A stretch of 64,000 bases of DNA from Sphingomonas kyeonggiensis (GTDB lineage: Bacteria; Pseudomonadota; Alphaproteobacteria; Sphingomonadales; Sphingomonadaceae). This document shows positions 15,725-24,341 of the stretch, piece by piece. Positions within the stretch are counted from its first letter, which is position 1. Every line of letters begins with the position of its first letter. The stretch is from positions 310,001 to 374,000 of the forward strand of contig NZ_JACHLN010000001.1 in assembly GCF_014204495.1 (NCBI RefSeq). The letters are read 5' to 3'. The notes beneath the pieces are model-generated. The model saw only the letters and a program-made list of their open reading frames with translations. It did not search any database and was not told the origin of the DNA. The translations under genes and the position numbers were made by a program.

Positions 15725-16247
15725 GGCATATGCCGACGACGCGGTGTTCACCGCGGCCGAAATTGCGCTGATCGAGCCGGTGGCACAGGCGGTCGCCCCG
15801 ATCGTGCCGGCAAGCGAGCGAACGCTTCGCCAATCGCTCGGGGCGCTAAAGGCGGTGCTGCCAGCCTCGTCCAAGGCTGAGATCGTCGGCGTGCTGCAGT
15901 TCAACACCTACATGAAGGAGCTGGCGGGCTGCGATCGGGATGCCTTGGCTGCAGCATGCAAGCGGTGCATCGATGAACTCGACTGGTTCCCGACGATCAA
16001 GCAGATCAGGGAGCGCATGGCGCAGTACGTCAGCCGGGAACAGCATGCGATCAACCTGGCGCGCTACATCCTGATGTCGGGGCAGCGCGAGCCTCTCACT
16101 GAGGCGGATGTGATCCCGCTGACGGACGAGGAGGTTCGCCGTCTCAAGCCCGAGTTCATCAGCCTTGGGCTGAAGAGCGGCGGGCTGACGCAGGAGCAGG
16201 TCGACCGCGCTTTCGCCGGTGTGCCACCGGACCAGCAGGCAGCATAG
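15636..16247 (+). CDS. Phage replication-associated protein, possible helicase loader
   Basis: The 203-residue product is mainly helical and begins MANDLSVLDAAGTGSS. It has a central CKRCIDELDWFPTIKQIRERM segment that I associate with proteins following DUF1376 genes in alphaproteobacterial prophages. By position it corresponds to lambda P, the helicase loader, but this is inference and no AAA motif is visible. It overlaps the upstream gene by 89 nt, an unusually long overlap that suggests coupled translation. An AAGGA lies 10 nt before the start. Confidence 0.5.
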   Translation: MANDLSVLDAAGTGSSLPLLTPSVMTVLDKAYADDAVFTAAEIALIEPVAQAVAPIVPASERTLRQSLGALKAVLPASSKAEIVGVLQFNTYMKELAGCDRDALAAACKRCIDELDWFPTIKQIRERMAQYVSREQHAINLARYILMSGQREPLTEADVIPLTDEEVRRLKPEFISLGLKSGGLTQEQVDRAFAGVPPDQQAA

Positions 16248-16293
16248 AACAAACAGTGAATCACAACACGAATTCGGGTATAGCGAGGATATG

Positions 16294-16854
16294 ATGAGCG
16301 GGGCTTCGACTTGGGTGATCCTGCGGACCAATGTGCTGCGCACGCTGCCGCTGATGCGTTCGCTAGCGGACGCCGGCATTCAGGCATGGACGCCGGTGCG
16401 CGTCGAGCGGCGAGCAGGGCGTGGCAGGAAGCGGCGCGAGATCAGCCAGGTGGAGGTGGCTATCACGCCCACCTTCGTGTTCGTGGCTGAGGCAGACCTG
16501 CCCGAGCTGCAGCGCATCCGCGCCCTGCCGACGAGCCCGCATCCCAGCTTCACCATTCTGCGTCACCGCGATCGCATCCCGGTTGTCAGCGAGGCCGGCC
16601 TGACGCCGTTGCGTGCGGCCGAGGATCGCTTCCGGCTATCACTGCTCAAGGCGACCCGGTATCGGGTCGAGGCTGGTACCAGCGTGCACATGAAGACGGG
16701 GCCGATGGCCGGCATGTCCGGCGTGGTTGAGCGCGGCACCAACAAGGAAATGGTGGTCAACTTCGGTGGCTTCCGAGTGTCGATTGCCTCTTACATTGCC
16801 GGAACAGATGCAGTACAACTCGGCGAACAGCCCGTCTCGGGCACCGCCGCATGA
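16294..16854 (+). CDS. NusG-like transcription factor (NGN plus KOW)
   Basis: I take the second of two adjacent ATGs (16291, 16294) because GAGG lies 6 nt upstream, giving 186 residues. The N-terminal part (WVILRTNVLRTLPLMRSL, then WTP and a beta strand with TFVFV) fits the NGN domain. The segment VHMKTGPMAGMSGVVERG is a KOW domain. NusG paralogues such as RfaH bind RNA polymerase and suppress termination. This gene is the last one before the late operon, the place where lambda has its Q antiterminator, so control of late transcription is a reasonable inference. Confidence 0.75.
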   Translation: MSGASTWVILRTNVLRTLPLMRSLADAGIQAWTPVRVERRAGRGRKRREISQVEVAITPTFVFVAEADLPELQRIRALPTSPHPSFTILRHRDRIPVVSEAGLTPLRAAEDRFRLSLLKATRYRVEAGTSVHMKTGPMAGMSGVVERGTNKEMVVNFGGFRVSIASYIAGTDAVQLGEQPVSGTAA

Positions 16855-16975
16855 GCGGCCCTGACGTGCTAGCGTCGGCTGATCCCTGATCGTGCCGCCT
16901 ACGTCGCCCCCGCTTCGGCGGGCGTGCGACGCATTTCCCGATACCGCGCGAGCGATGCCCGATCGAGGGCGACCA

Positions 16976-17009
16976 GAGGGGGTGTGACGCCTTGGCAACA
17001 CACCCCCTC
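16976..17009. repeat. Perfect 11-bp inverted repeat with 12-nt loop
   Basis: GAGGGGGTGTG (16976-16986) and CACACCCCCTC (16999-17009) are exact complements, with GCC-TT-GGC inside the loop. As RNA it is a very stable hairpin, but no U-run follows, so it is not a standard terminator. It could be a cos component, an antitermination site or a terminase-binding site. Confidence 0.65.
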
Positions 17010-17011
17010 CC

Positions 17012-17039
17012 TTGGGTCCTTCCGGGACCCGAGGATAAT
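17012..17039 (+). promoter_or_regulatory. Possible late promoter
   Basis: TTGGGT (17012-17017), a 16-bp spacer and GATAAT (17034-17039) resemble a sigma-70 promoter with a good -10 and a weak -35. The spacer contains a GGGTCC/GGACCC hairpin. It would start a transcript about 130 nt upstream of the terminase small-subunit gene. Confidence 0.35.
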
Positions 17040-17096
17040 GCGGGGGGCGAAGGCGCATCTTCGGTCTAGGCGCAGGATTTCGTATGACTGCCGCCG

Positions 17097-17168
17097 CCTA
17101 GTGGCAGAAAACGGCTGATTTCTGCGTGTTTCAGCCTGCCTCACCCGGCATTTTCGCCCCACTAGGGG
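17097..17168 (+). promoter_or_regulatory. Candidate RNA element: pseudoknot enclosed by a stem that masks the terminase Shine-Dalgarno
   Basis: CCTAGTGG (17097-17104) pairs perfectly with CCACTAGG (17159-17166), whose 3' end overlaps the AGGGG ribosome-binding site (17164-17168) of the gene at 17177. Inside, GCAGAAA (17104-17110) pairs with TTTCTGC (17119-17125), and the loop sequence GGCTGA (17113-17118) pairs with TCAGCC (17131-17136), the geometry of an H-type pseudoknot. The pairings are exact; that they form and regulate is inference. Confidence 0.45.
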
Positions 17169-17176
17169 ATTTCAGC

Positions 17177-17674
17177 ATGGGCATCGAAACCGAGACACTC
17201 ACCCGGGCAAATGTCGCCTGGTTGCTCGGCATGTCGGACAGTTGGGTCCGCGACAGGATGCAGGCCGGCGACCTTCCCCGCCCTGGCTGCACCGCGGAGG
17301 AGTATGTCGAGGCCTTCCTCGCCTTCAAGCTTCGGAAGTTTGAGGACGCGGAAGCCGATGGGACCCTCGACCTCCAGGCAGAGCGCGCTCGGCTCGCGAA
17401 AGAGCAGGCCGACGAGAAGGCGATGGATAACGCGGAGCGTCGGCGAGAGATCGCCTCGCTCCCCAACATGACGGCCGCTGTCGTTGGCTTGATCTCGCTG
17501 GTGGTGGGCAAGCTGTCGCAGGTTCCGGCGCAGGTTGCGAAGGGCGACCACAAGCTCCGGGTCAAGATCGAAACGGCCATCAGCGACGCGCTTGAGGAAC
17601 TGAGCCTCACCCGCGTCGAAAAGGCGATGGGCGGGGGCTTGGATGAGGAAGAGTCCCCCAGCGAAAAGGAATAA
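17177..17674 (+). CDS. Terminase small subunit, Nu1-like
   Basis: The ATG at 17177 follows AGGGG by 8 nt and gives 165 residues. The N-terminus contains a helix-turn-helix (TRANVAWLLGMSDSWVRDRM), as in Nu1, and the middle is a charged helix of the kind used for oligomerisation. Small terminase subunits recognise the packaging site and recruit the motor. The gene overlaps the large subunit by 32 nt. Its Shine-Dalgarno may be masked by the RNA element immediately upstream. Confidence 0.75.
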   Translation: MGIETETLTRANVAWLLGMSDSWVRDRMQAGDLPRPGCTAEEYVEAFLAFKLRKFEDAEADGTLDLQAERARLAKEQADEKAMDNAERRREIASLPNMTAAVVGLISLVVGKLSQVPAQVAKGDHKLRVKIETAISDALEELSLTRVEKAMGGGLDEEESPSEKE

Positions 17675-19646
17675 GGCTCTAGCGACCCTCGCCGTCATTG
17701 GCGACGAGATCGCCGAAGCCGCGCGATACTGGTTTTCCACCCTCAAGCCCCGCAAGCCGCCACCACTCAGCGAATTCATGACGGACCATGCGCGCAGCGA
17801 TGACGGCGCGCGCATCCGTCCGTTTCCATTTCAGTCGGATATGGCCGACGCCTTCACAGACCCGCAAACGGAGCAGGTCTCGTGCCGGAAGAGTAGCCGC
17901 ATCGGCTACTCGACCATTCTGCAATGCTTCGTGGCGTGGCGCATCAGATGGAGCCCGGCGCGCACGCTGTTTTACCAACCGACGATCGACGACGCGGAAA
18001 AATTCAGCCGCGACGACCTCGACCCGGTGCTGCAATGGGACATTGTCCGGCAGGTTGCTGAGTTTAAACCTCGGCATCCGGACAACCAGATCCGCGCCAA
18101 GCGCTACAAAGGCGGATGGATCCAGATCAAGGGTGCGAACAGCCCCAAGGAATTCCGGCGCGTCACCGCAGACGACGTGTTGCTCGAGGAATGCGACGGG
18201 TACCCGTGGGCTACCAAAGAGGAAGGTGACCCGGCTCGGCTGGCATTCAAGCGAAACCTCACCTCTCCCCGCCGCTTCAGTGCGGCCGGCTCGACGCCGA
18301 AGGTCAAAGGCTTCAGCCGGATCGATGCCCTGTTCGAGCAGGGTAGCCAGGAATACCGATACGTCCCATGTCCGCATTGCGGTCATATGCAGTACCTGGT
18401 GTTCGGCGACGGCACTGGAGCTGGCATTCGGTGGGAGCCGAAGAAGAATCCAACCCGCGTCTGGTATCAGTGCCAGCAGGGTTGCGAGATCGACGAGGCC
18501 GAGAAGGCCTGGATGGACGAGAATGGCGAGTGGCGCGCCCACAACCCGGCCGCCTTCCCGCGTCATCGTTCATTTCACATCTGGGCGGCCTACAGCCAGC
18601 ACCCCGGCGCGGCCTGGGGCGAGATCGTCCGTGAATTCTTGGAGGTTCGGCACGATCCCAATCTCCTACGCACTTGGGTCAACCAGGTGCTGGGCGAGGC
18701 CTGGCAGGAGAAGGGCGAAGCGCCAGAATGGCAACGCCTCTACGATCGCCGGGAGAAAGCCATGGCGCTCGGCACCGTACCGTCATGGCCGTGTATCCTC
18801 ATCGGCTCGATCGACGTGCAGCGCGGGGCTGGCGCTCGCCTAGAACTAGACGTCTGGGCGTTCGGATCGGATCGCAAGCGGGCGCTCGTCGACCATATTG
18901 AGGTAGATGGCGCAGTTGCGAACCAAGAAACATGGAAGCAGCTGGACCGCCATCTCGCTCGTGAGTGGCCTACACAGGATGGCCGTCGCTTCCGTCTCGC
19001 TCGCGCTGCGATCGATTCCGGCGACGGCACGAACACGATGTCCGTTTATGCCTGGGCCCGCCGCCATCCCGGCTTCGCCATGGCGATCAAAGGACGGCAC
19101 GCCGTTGGCGTGGGCCAAGCGATCGCCGGCCCGACATGGCAGGATCTCACGATCGCGGGCCGCAAGATCAAGAAGGGCGTCAGGCTCTGGACCGTCGGAA
19201 CGTCGATGCTCAAGCTCGAGCTGTATGGCGCCCTCAACCTAGAGAAGCCGGTCGACGGCGATCCATATCCGGATGGGTATGTGTTCCTGCCAGACGGCAC
19301 CAGCGACGAATGGATCAAGCAGCTGGTCGCCGAGCAGCTGGTGCAGAAGAACCTACGAAACGGTCGGTCGCGCGCCGAGTGGGAACAAACCCGCCCCCGC
19401 AATGAAGCGCTCGACAACGCCATTTACGCTCGCGCCGTCAGCATCGCGCTAGGGGTTGATGGATGGGGCGAGAAGAAATGGCGCGCCGCGGCCGGCATCG
19501 AGCGCAAGCGTCGGAAAATTCCACCGCCTGATGAGCAGTCCGAGCTGACCGATGTCGAAACCGCCACCGTCGGCACCAAGGCCAAAGCCGCGCAGTCCAA
19601 GAAGCCGCCGCGGCGCGCAAATCCTTTCACGTCTCGAAGGAGGTAG
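17643..19646 (+). CDS. Terminase large subunit, GpA family
   Basis: The 667-residue protein has the GpA layout. The ATPase half has the unusual Walker A CRKSSRIGYST (lambda GpA has KSARVGYSK) and an acidic motif VLLEECDGYP. A zinc-finger insertion (CPHCGH near residue 239, then CQQGC) follows. The C-terminal half carries the nuclease, with the conserved GSIDVQRGAGARLELDVW and LARAAIDSGDG segments. It powers packaging and cuts concatemers at cos. The C-terminus is Lys/Arg-rich. This assigns the phage to the lambda-like packaging type. Confidence 0.9.
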   Translation: MRKSPPAKRNKALATLAVIGDEIAEAARYWFSTLKPRKPPPLSEFMTDHARSDDGARIRPFPFQSDMADAFTDPQTEQVSCRKSSRIGYSTILQCFVAWRIRWSPARTLFYQPTIDDAEKFSRDDLDPVLQWDIVRQVAEFKPRHPDNQIRAKRYKGGWIQIKGANSPKEFRRVTADDVLLEECDGYPWATKEEGDPARLAFKRNLTSPRRFSAAGSTPKVKGFSRIDALFEQGSQEYRYVPCPHCGHMQYLVFGDGTGAGIRWEPKKNPTRVWYQCQQGCEIDEAEKAWMDENGEWRAHNPAAFPRHRSFHIWAAYSQHPGAAWGEIVREFLEVRHDPNLLRTWVNQVLGEAWQEKGEAPEWQRLYDRREKAMALGTVPSWPCILIGSIDVQRGAGARLELDVWAFGSDRKRALVDHIEVDGAVANQETWKQLDRHLAREWPTQDGRRFRLARAAIDSGDGTNTMSVYAWARRHPGFAMAIKGRHAVGVGQAIAGPTWQDLTIAGRKIKKGVRLWTVGTSMLKLELYGALNLEKPVDGDPYPDGYVFLPDGTSDEWIKQLVAEQLVQKNLRNGRSRAEWEQTRPRNEALDNAIYARAVSIALGVDGWGEKKWRAAAGIERKRRKIPPPDEQSELTDVETATVGTKAKAAQSKKPPRRANPFTSRRR

Positions 19647-19649
19647 AGC

Positions 19650-19871
19650 ATGGCCATCTGGACTGACGCCGACCTCGTCAACATTCGCGCCGCGATCGCT
19701 TCGGGCGTGCGGTCGATCACTTTCGCTGATGGCCGGAAGACGGAGTATCAGTCGCTCGATCACATGATCGCCGCGGAAAAGGTCATTGCCGCGTCGCTTA
19801 TGATGCAATCGGTATCGAAGAGCTCCGTCATTCGGCGCCGCACGCCGTATTACAAGAGCGGCCTGCGCTGA
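19650..19871 (+). CDS. gpW-like head-tail joining protein
   Basis: The 73-residue protein lies between terminase and portal, the gpW slot. It begins MAIWTDADLVNIRAAIASG, followed by a beta hairpin (SITFADGRKTEYQSL) and a C-terminal Arg-rich RRRTPYYKSGLR. This arrangement is typical of gpW-like connector proteins, which fill the portal before tail attachment. An AAGGAGG precedes the start. The stop shares a base with the portal ATG. Confidence 0.75.
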   Translation: MAIWTDADLVNIRAAIASGVRSITFADGRKTEYQSLDHMIAAEKVIAASLMMQSVSKSSVIRRRTPYYKSGLR

Positions 19872-21406
19872 TGGCCCGCCAGTCCATTCTCGGCTGGCTT
19901 TTCGGTGGACGAGCAGCCCCGGTTGATGCTCCGAAGACCAAGGTCATCCGTGTAGGCCGTGGCGCTCGCGCCGAATATGATGGTGCTACCGAGGGGCGCA
20001 GGGCTGCGGGCTGGCGGCGCTCCATTCGCGACGCCAATGGCGAATTGACACCCCGCGCACAGCGCCTTCTGCGGTCGACGGCGCGCGATCTCGTCCGCAA
20101 CAACCCCTTTGCGGCGCGCGGCATCGCCTCAATCGCGGGTAGCATCGTCGGCACGGGCATCACATTCCAGGTCTATCGCGACGGAAAGATCGATGATCGT
20201 CTCAACGCGTTGGCGCGTCGGCATTTCGACACCACCGCATGCGACGCGAGTGGGCGGCATGACCTTTATGGCCTCCAACTCCTTGCCGCGCGGGCCGTCG
20301 TGGAGGGTGGAAGCGCGGTCATCCGCCGGCGCTACCGCCGGGTATCGGACCGCTTGCCGCTGCCCTTCCAGATTCAGGTGCTGGAAGCCGACTATATCGA
20401 TCCCTCGCGCACGGGCGCGGTAACCGCGACCTCCGGGGCAACGGGCGGCTACTCGATCTACGGCATTCAGTTCAGCCCGATCGGCCGGCGCGAGGGGTAC
20501 TGGCTTTACAACACGCATCCCGGCGCGGTGACGGTTGGCCGTACCGGATCGACTTTCGTCGCTGCCGCCGACATCGCGCACGTCTTTCGTACTGATCGCC
20601 CCGAGCAGGAGCATGGCGCGACATGGTTCGCCCCGGTGATCCTGCGCATGCGAGATTTCGCTGATTTCGAGGATGCCGAACTCACCCGCCAGAAGTTGGC
20701 GGCCGCCTATGTCGGCGTCGTGACCGGGGAGGAGGTCGACGCGCCCATACCGGGCATCGTGTCTGATGACGATGAAGGCGGTGACGCCCCGATCGATGAA
20801 GAGCGCGAACCGCTTGATTATCTGGAGCCCGGCACGTTCCAATACGCCCGACCAGGCGAGGAAGTCACCTTCTCCACGCCGCCGAAGTCGGACGGTTACC
20901 CCGATTTCGCCAAAGTCTCGACCCGCGCGATCGCGGTAGGCCTGGGGCTCCCCTATGAGGAGCTATCTGGCGACTTGTCCAACGTGAGCTTCATCTCGGG
21001 CCGGCTGGGCCGCCTTTCGTATCGCCGCGACGTCCAGAACTGGCAGTGGCTGATGTTCATCCCGCAGTTTTGCGGGTCGGTGGAGCGATGGTTCATCGAA
21101 GCGCTCGAATTCCTCGGCGAGGACACGCGCGGTGTGACGATGGAATGGACGCCGCCGGCAACCGAGATGCTCGACCCGTCGCAGGAAGTGCCCGCTATCC
21201 GTGACGCGATCCGGGCTGGCCTGTCGACCATTTCTGCGGAAGCTCGCAAGCGGGGCGAGGATCCAGACAAGTTCCTGGCGGAGTGGGCAGCCGACGCGGA
21301 GCGCCTCGATGCGCTTGGCCTCACCTTCGACAGCGACCCGCGCAAGGTCACCTCGGTCGGTAACGCCGTGACCCTCCCCAAGCCGGACAATGCGAAAGGC
21401 AAGTAG
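19871..21406 (+). CDS. Portal protein, lambda gpB family
   Basis: The 511-residue product matches the lambda-type portal. It has an Arg-rich N-terminus, LRSTARDLVRNNPFAARGIASI near residue 55, a central IQVLEADYIDP, HVFRTDRPEQEHGATWFAPVI, and the C-terminal GLPYEELSGDLSNVSFISGRL near 360. Portals form the dodecameric ring through which DNA enters. Directly downstream is the protease-capsid fusion with no gap, as expected for a head-morphogenesis operon. Confidence 0.9.
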   Translation: MARQSILGWLFGGRAAPVDAPKTKVIRVGRGARAEYDGATEGRRAAGWRRSIRDANGELTPRAQRLLRSTARDLVRNNPFAARGIASIAGSIVGTGITFQVYRDGKIDDRLNALARRHFDTTACDASGRHDLYGLQLLAARAVVEGGSAVIRRRYRRVSDRLPLPFQIQVLEADYIDPSRTGAVTATSGATGGYSIYGIQFSPIGRREGYWLYNTHPGAVTVGRTGSTFVAAADIAHVFRTDRPEQEHGATWFAPVILRMRDFADFEDAELTRQKLAAAYVGVVTGEEVDAPIPGIVSDDDEGGDAPIDEEREPLDYLEPGTFQYARPGEEVTFSTPPKSDGYPDFAKVSTRAIAVGLGLPYEELSGDLSNVSFISGRLGRLSYRRDVQNWQWLMFIPQFCGSVERWFIEALEFLGEDTRGVTMEWTPPATEMLDPSQEVPAIRDAIRAGLSTISAEARKRGEDPDKFLAEWAADAERLDALGLTFDSDPRKVTSVGNAVTLPKPDNAKGK

Positions 21407-23581
21407 ATGACGGAAATCCTGATCTACGGGATCGTCGGCGACAGCTGGGACGGTCTCGATGCGGCGACGCTTGTGCCGCTCATTACCGAGGGCGACGACG
21501 ACCTCGACATCCGTATCAACTCGCCGGGCGGCTACGTCATGGAAGGTCTGGCGATCTACAACGCCATGATCCGGGCAGCCGCCTCCGGTCGCAAGGTCAC
21601 CACCCATATCGACGGCCTCGCCGCGTCGATGGCCTCGGTTATCGCCATGGCCGGTAGCGAAGTCATCATGGCGGACAACGCGCTCGTGATGATCCACAAC
21701 CCCTGGGATTGTGCCTGCGGCGACGCGAACGAGTTGCGCCGCGCTGCAGACCAGCTCGACCGCCTCCGCGATCAGATCGTCGGCATCTACGCCAAGCGCA
21801 CCGGCCTCGCGGCGGACGAGCTCGTCGCGATGATGGACGAGGAGACGTGGTTCTCCGCGGCCGATGCGCTCGACAAGAAATTCATCACGTCGGTGTCGGA
21901 GGGCCTCACGGTCGCCGCGTCGAACGTCAAGCCATTCGGGTTCCGCAAGGCCCCCGATAGCCCGCTCATCACCGCGATGGCGATGGGCACCAAAAGGGCG
22001 CCCGCGCCCGCGCCTAAACCCAAGGACACGATCATGAACCTTTTCACGACCCGCGTGGCGCTGGTTGCCGCCATCGCTGCATTCATCCCGCCCGGCACGC
22101 CGGAAGAAATCGGCAAGATCCGCGCCTCGGCGGTCGCGCTCGATGCGATGGACGCCCTGCCCGCCACCGGCCCGCTCGCGCTCATTGCTCCCAACCCCGT
22201 CACTCCCGAGACTGCGCCGGCGGCGCTCAGCGCTACCGATGTGCAGAACGCGGTTGCAGCGGAGCGCACCCGCGTTTCGTCGATCCGCGCGCTGGGCAAG
22301 AAGCACGGCATGGCCGACGAATTCATCGACGAGCTCGTCGAAGGCGGCAGTGCCGTTGCCGCGGCCGGCGAGAAGATCCTCGACAAGCTCGCCGAACGTG
22401 ACGACGCCCAGGGCATCGGCCACAGCGGTCCGAACGCCCGCATCACCAAGGACGAGCGCGACAAGTTCTCCGAAGGCGCGCAGAACTGGATCCTGGTGCG
22501 CGCGGGCGTCGCCAGTCTGGTCGAGAAGGCCGCCAAGGCCCGCGGCGAGACCCTGAAGATCGACCCGGGCGAATTCCGCGGCGTCAGCATGGTCGATCTC
22601 GCCCGTGAATCGCTGGTGCTGTCTGGCACGCGCATGACCTCGCGTGCGCCGCGCGAGATCATGGGCCAGGCCTTCACCGCCCGCAACGCGATCACCCAGG
22701 GCACCGGCGACTTCCCGCTGCTGCTCGAGCAGGCCCTGCACAAGGTGCTGATCGCGTCGTATCAGGTCACGCCGGACAAGTGGTCGCGCTTCTGCGGCAA
22801 GACCACGGTTACCGACTTCCGCGCGCACAACCTGTACCGCCGCGGCACCTTCGGCGTGCTGGATGCCGTCGATGAGAACGGCGAGTTCAAGCAGAAGCCG
22901 ATCCCCGATGGTGCCCGCGAGCAGCTGATCGCGTCGACCAAGGGCAACATCATCACGATTTCGCGTCAGGCGTTGATCAACGATGACCTCGGCGCGTTCT
23001 CCGACCTTGCCGTCGACCTCGGCCGGGCCGCCAAGCTCACCATCGAAGTCGATGTTTTCGCCTACATCAACTCGAACCCGAACACTGGTGACGGGCAGCC
23101 GTTCTTCTCGGCCGCGCACGGCAACCTGCGCGCCGCCGGCGGCCCGCCGACGGTTGCGGAGGTCGATGCGATGCGCCAGCTGATGGCGTCGCAGAAGGAC
23201 ATCAGCGGCAACGAGTTCCTGGAAATCGACCCGTCGATCTTCCTCGGCCCGCTGTCGCTCGGCGGCCAGGCGCGCGTCACCAATGGCAGCCAGTATGACC
23301 CGGATGCGGCCAACAAGCTGCAGCGCACCAACATCGCGCTGGGCATCTTCGACGACATCGTCGACACGGCCCGCCTGACCGGCAACCCCTGGTACACCTT
23401 CGCCGATCCGGGCGTCGCCCCTGCGATCGTCGTCGGCTTCCTCGATGGTGTGGAGGAGCCTTTCCTCGACAGCGAGGAAGGCTGGAAGGTCGATGGCACC
23501 GAGCACAAGGTTCGCCTCGACTACGGCGTTGCCGGTGTGAACCCGGCATCCGCCGCCAAGAACGCCGGCACGGGCGCCTGA
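21407..23581 (+). CDS. ClpP-like prohead protease fused to major capsid protein
   Basis: Residues 1-190 are a ClpP-type serine protease: the oxyanion-strand RINSPGGYV (37-45), Ser74 in GLAASMAS, His97 in MIHNPW, and a downstream Asp in MMDEETWFSA. A linker with a Lys/Pro-rich stretch follows. Residues about 290-724 resemble the Mu gpT-like major capsid fold (TARNAITQGTGDFPLLL, then FFSAAHGNL). An internal ATG at 22034 (residue 210) has AAGGA 7 nt upstream, so a separate capsid or scaffold-capsid product may be made. Prohead protease/capsid fusions are known in this phage group. The protease probably releases itself and trims scaffold. Confidence 0.85.
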   Translation: MTEILIYGIVGDSWDGLDAATLVPLITEGDDDLDIRINSPGGYVMEGLAIYNAMIRAAASGRKVTTHIDGLAASMASVIAMAGSEVIMADNALVMIHNPWDCACGDANELRRAADQLDRLRDQIVGIYAKRTGLAADELVAMMDEETWFSAADALDKKFITSVSEGLTVAASNVKPFGFRKAPDSPLITAMAMGTKRAPAPAPKPKDTIMNLFTTRVALVAAIAAFIPPGTPEEIGKIRASAVALDAMDALPATGPLALIAPNPVTPETAPAALSATDVQNAVAAERTRVSSIRALGKKHGMADEFIDELVEGGSAVAAAGEKILDKLAERDDAQGIGHSGPNARITKDERDKFSEGAQNWILVRAGVASLVEKAAKARGETLKIDPGEFRGVSMVDLARESLVLSGTRMTSRAPREIMGQAFTARNAITQGTGDFPLLLEQALHKVLIASYQVTPDKWSRFCGKTTVTDFRAHNLYRRGTFGVLDAVDENGEFKQKPIPDGAREQLIASTKGNIITISRQALINDDLGAFSDLAVDLGRAAKLTIEVDVFAYINSNPNTGDGQPFFSAAHGNLRAAGGPPTVAEVDAMRQLMASQKDISGNEFLEIDPSIFLGPLSLGGQARVTNGSQYDPDAANKLQRTNIALGIFDDIVDTARLTGNPWYTFADPGVAPAIVVGFLDGVEEPFLDSEEGWKVDGTEHKVRLDYGVAGVNPASAAKNAGTGA

Positions 23582-23638
23582 TCCCTGTAACCCGCGGGGC
23601 GGCGCGGTGCGTCGCTCCCGCACATCGGGAGAGTTCCC

Positions 23639-23953
23639 ATGTCCAAGATCGTGATGCTCACCGTCGCAGCGGCCTATGTGAACGGCGTGATGCGGCACCC
23701 GCACGAGGGGCCTCGGCACCTCGAGGATGGCGAGGCCGACCGCCTCATCAACGGCAAGGAGGCTGACGACGTCACCTCCGATTTCACCGCCGAACAGCGC
23801 AAGGCCATGCCGGTCGAGCGGAGCGACGCCGATCCGGTGCCGGCTGCTGCCCTGCTCGCAGCCGACGCCACCGACCACCAGGCCAATATTCCGGCGACCG
23901 AGCCCGCTGCTGCGGGCGAGGCGCCGAAGTCGAAGAAGGAGACTTCCAAGTGA
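23639..23953 (+). CDS. Small head-region protein, 104 aa
   Basis: The gene is preceded by GGGAGAG and encodes an acidic, Ala/Glu-rich product beginning MSKIVMLTVAAAYVNGVMR, with a Lys-rich end. It lies between capsid and the DUF2190 decoration gene, so it is likely a virion or head-assembly component, but I do not recognise the family. Its stop overlaps the following GTG start. The 57 nt before it contain only GC-rich sequence. Confidence 0.5.
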   Translation: MSKIVMLTVAAAYVNGVMRHPHEGPRHLEDGEADRLINGKEADDVTSDFTAEQRKAMPVERSDADPVPAAALLAADATDHQANIPATEPAAAGEAPKSKKETSK

Positions 23954-24282
23954 GGGGTTATATCCAGGATGGGGACACGCTCCCCTTCGTCGCGCCCTAT
24001 GACGTCGCCGCTGGCGGCGGCGTGCTGGTCGGCGCAATCTTCCTCGTCGCCATCGCGGCGGTGCTCACCGGCAAGGGCGGCCAGGGCCGTCGCCGCGGCG
24101 TCATGGACATCGCCAAGACCACCGGCGAGGCATGGACCCAGGGGCAGAAGCTCTACTGGGACAACGCGGCCAAGAAGCTGACCACTACGGCCGCCGGCAA
24201 CACGCTGGTGGGCGCAGCGGCTCAGGTGCAGGCCGCCGGCGACGCCGTCGGGCGCGCGATGATCACCGGCCAGATCGCCTGA
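23950..24282 (+). CDS. DUF2190 capsid decoration (cement) protein
   Basis: The gene starts with GTG overlapping the previous stop and encodes 110 residues. The order MRGYIQDGDTLPFVAPYDVAAGGGVLVGAIF, here a long N-terminal beta region, then GQKLYWDNAAKKLTT and AGNTLVGAAA is typical of DUF2190 proteins. These trimerise on the capsid surface and stabilise it, like lambda gpD. Its position right after the capsid supports this. Confidence 0.8.
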   Translation: MRGYIQDGDTLPFVAPYDVAAGGGVLVGAIFLVAIAAVLTGKGGQGRRRGVMDIAKTTGEAWTQGQKLYWDNAAKKLTTTAAGNTLVGAAAQVQAAGDAVGRAMITGQIA

Positions 24283-24341
24283 TAGGCGAGTTCGCGGGCG
24301 GCGGGCCGATGCCTGCCGCCTGCACCCATCCGGAGGTGCGC

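Larger units (their letters stand above)
16855..17176. other. Noncoding structured region before terminase; candidate cos site and late control region
   Basis: These 322 bp have no gene. They contain several inverted repeats (16909-16922, 16976-17009, 17014-17030, 17097-17166) and a possible promoter at 17012-17039. In lambda-type phages with a Nu1/GpA terminase the cos site lies directly upstream of the small-subunit gene, so this is the expected position of cos. I cannot point to a cleavage site. Some of the repeats may instead act as RNA. Confidence 0.5.

Noticed and set aside
16909..16922. CCCGC-TTCG-GCGGG hairpin as an early terminator
   Set aside because: The stem is short and no U-run follows, so I do not list it as a terminator.
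20963..24037. 1024-residue open frame on the minus strand
   Set aside because: It is antisense to portal and capsid genes, Arg/His-rich and without domains, as expected for a shadow frame in high-GC DNA.
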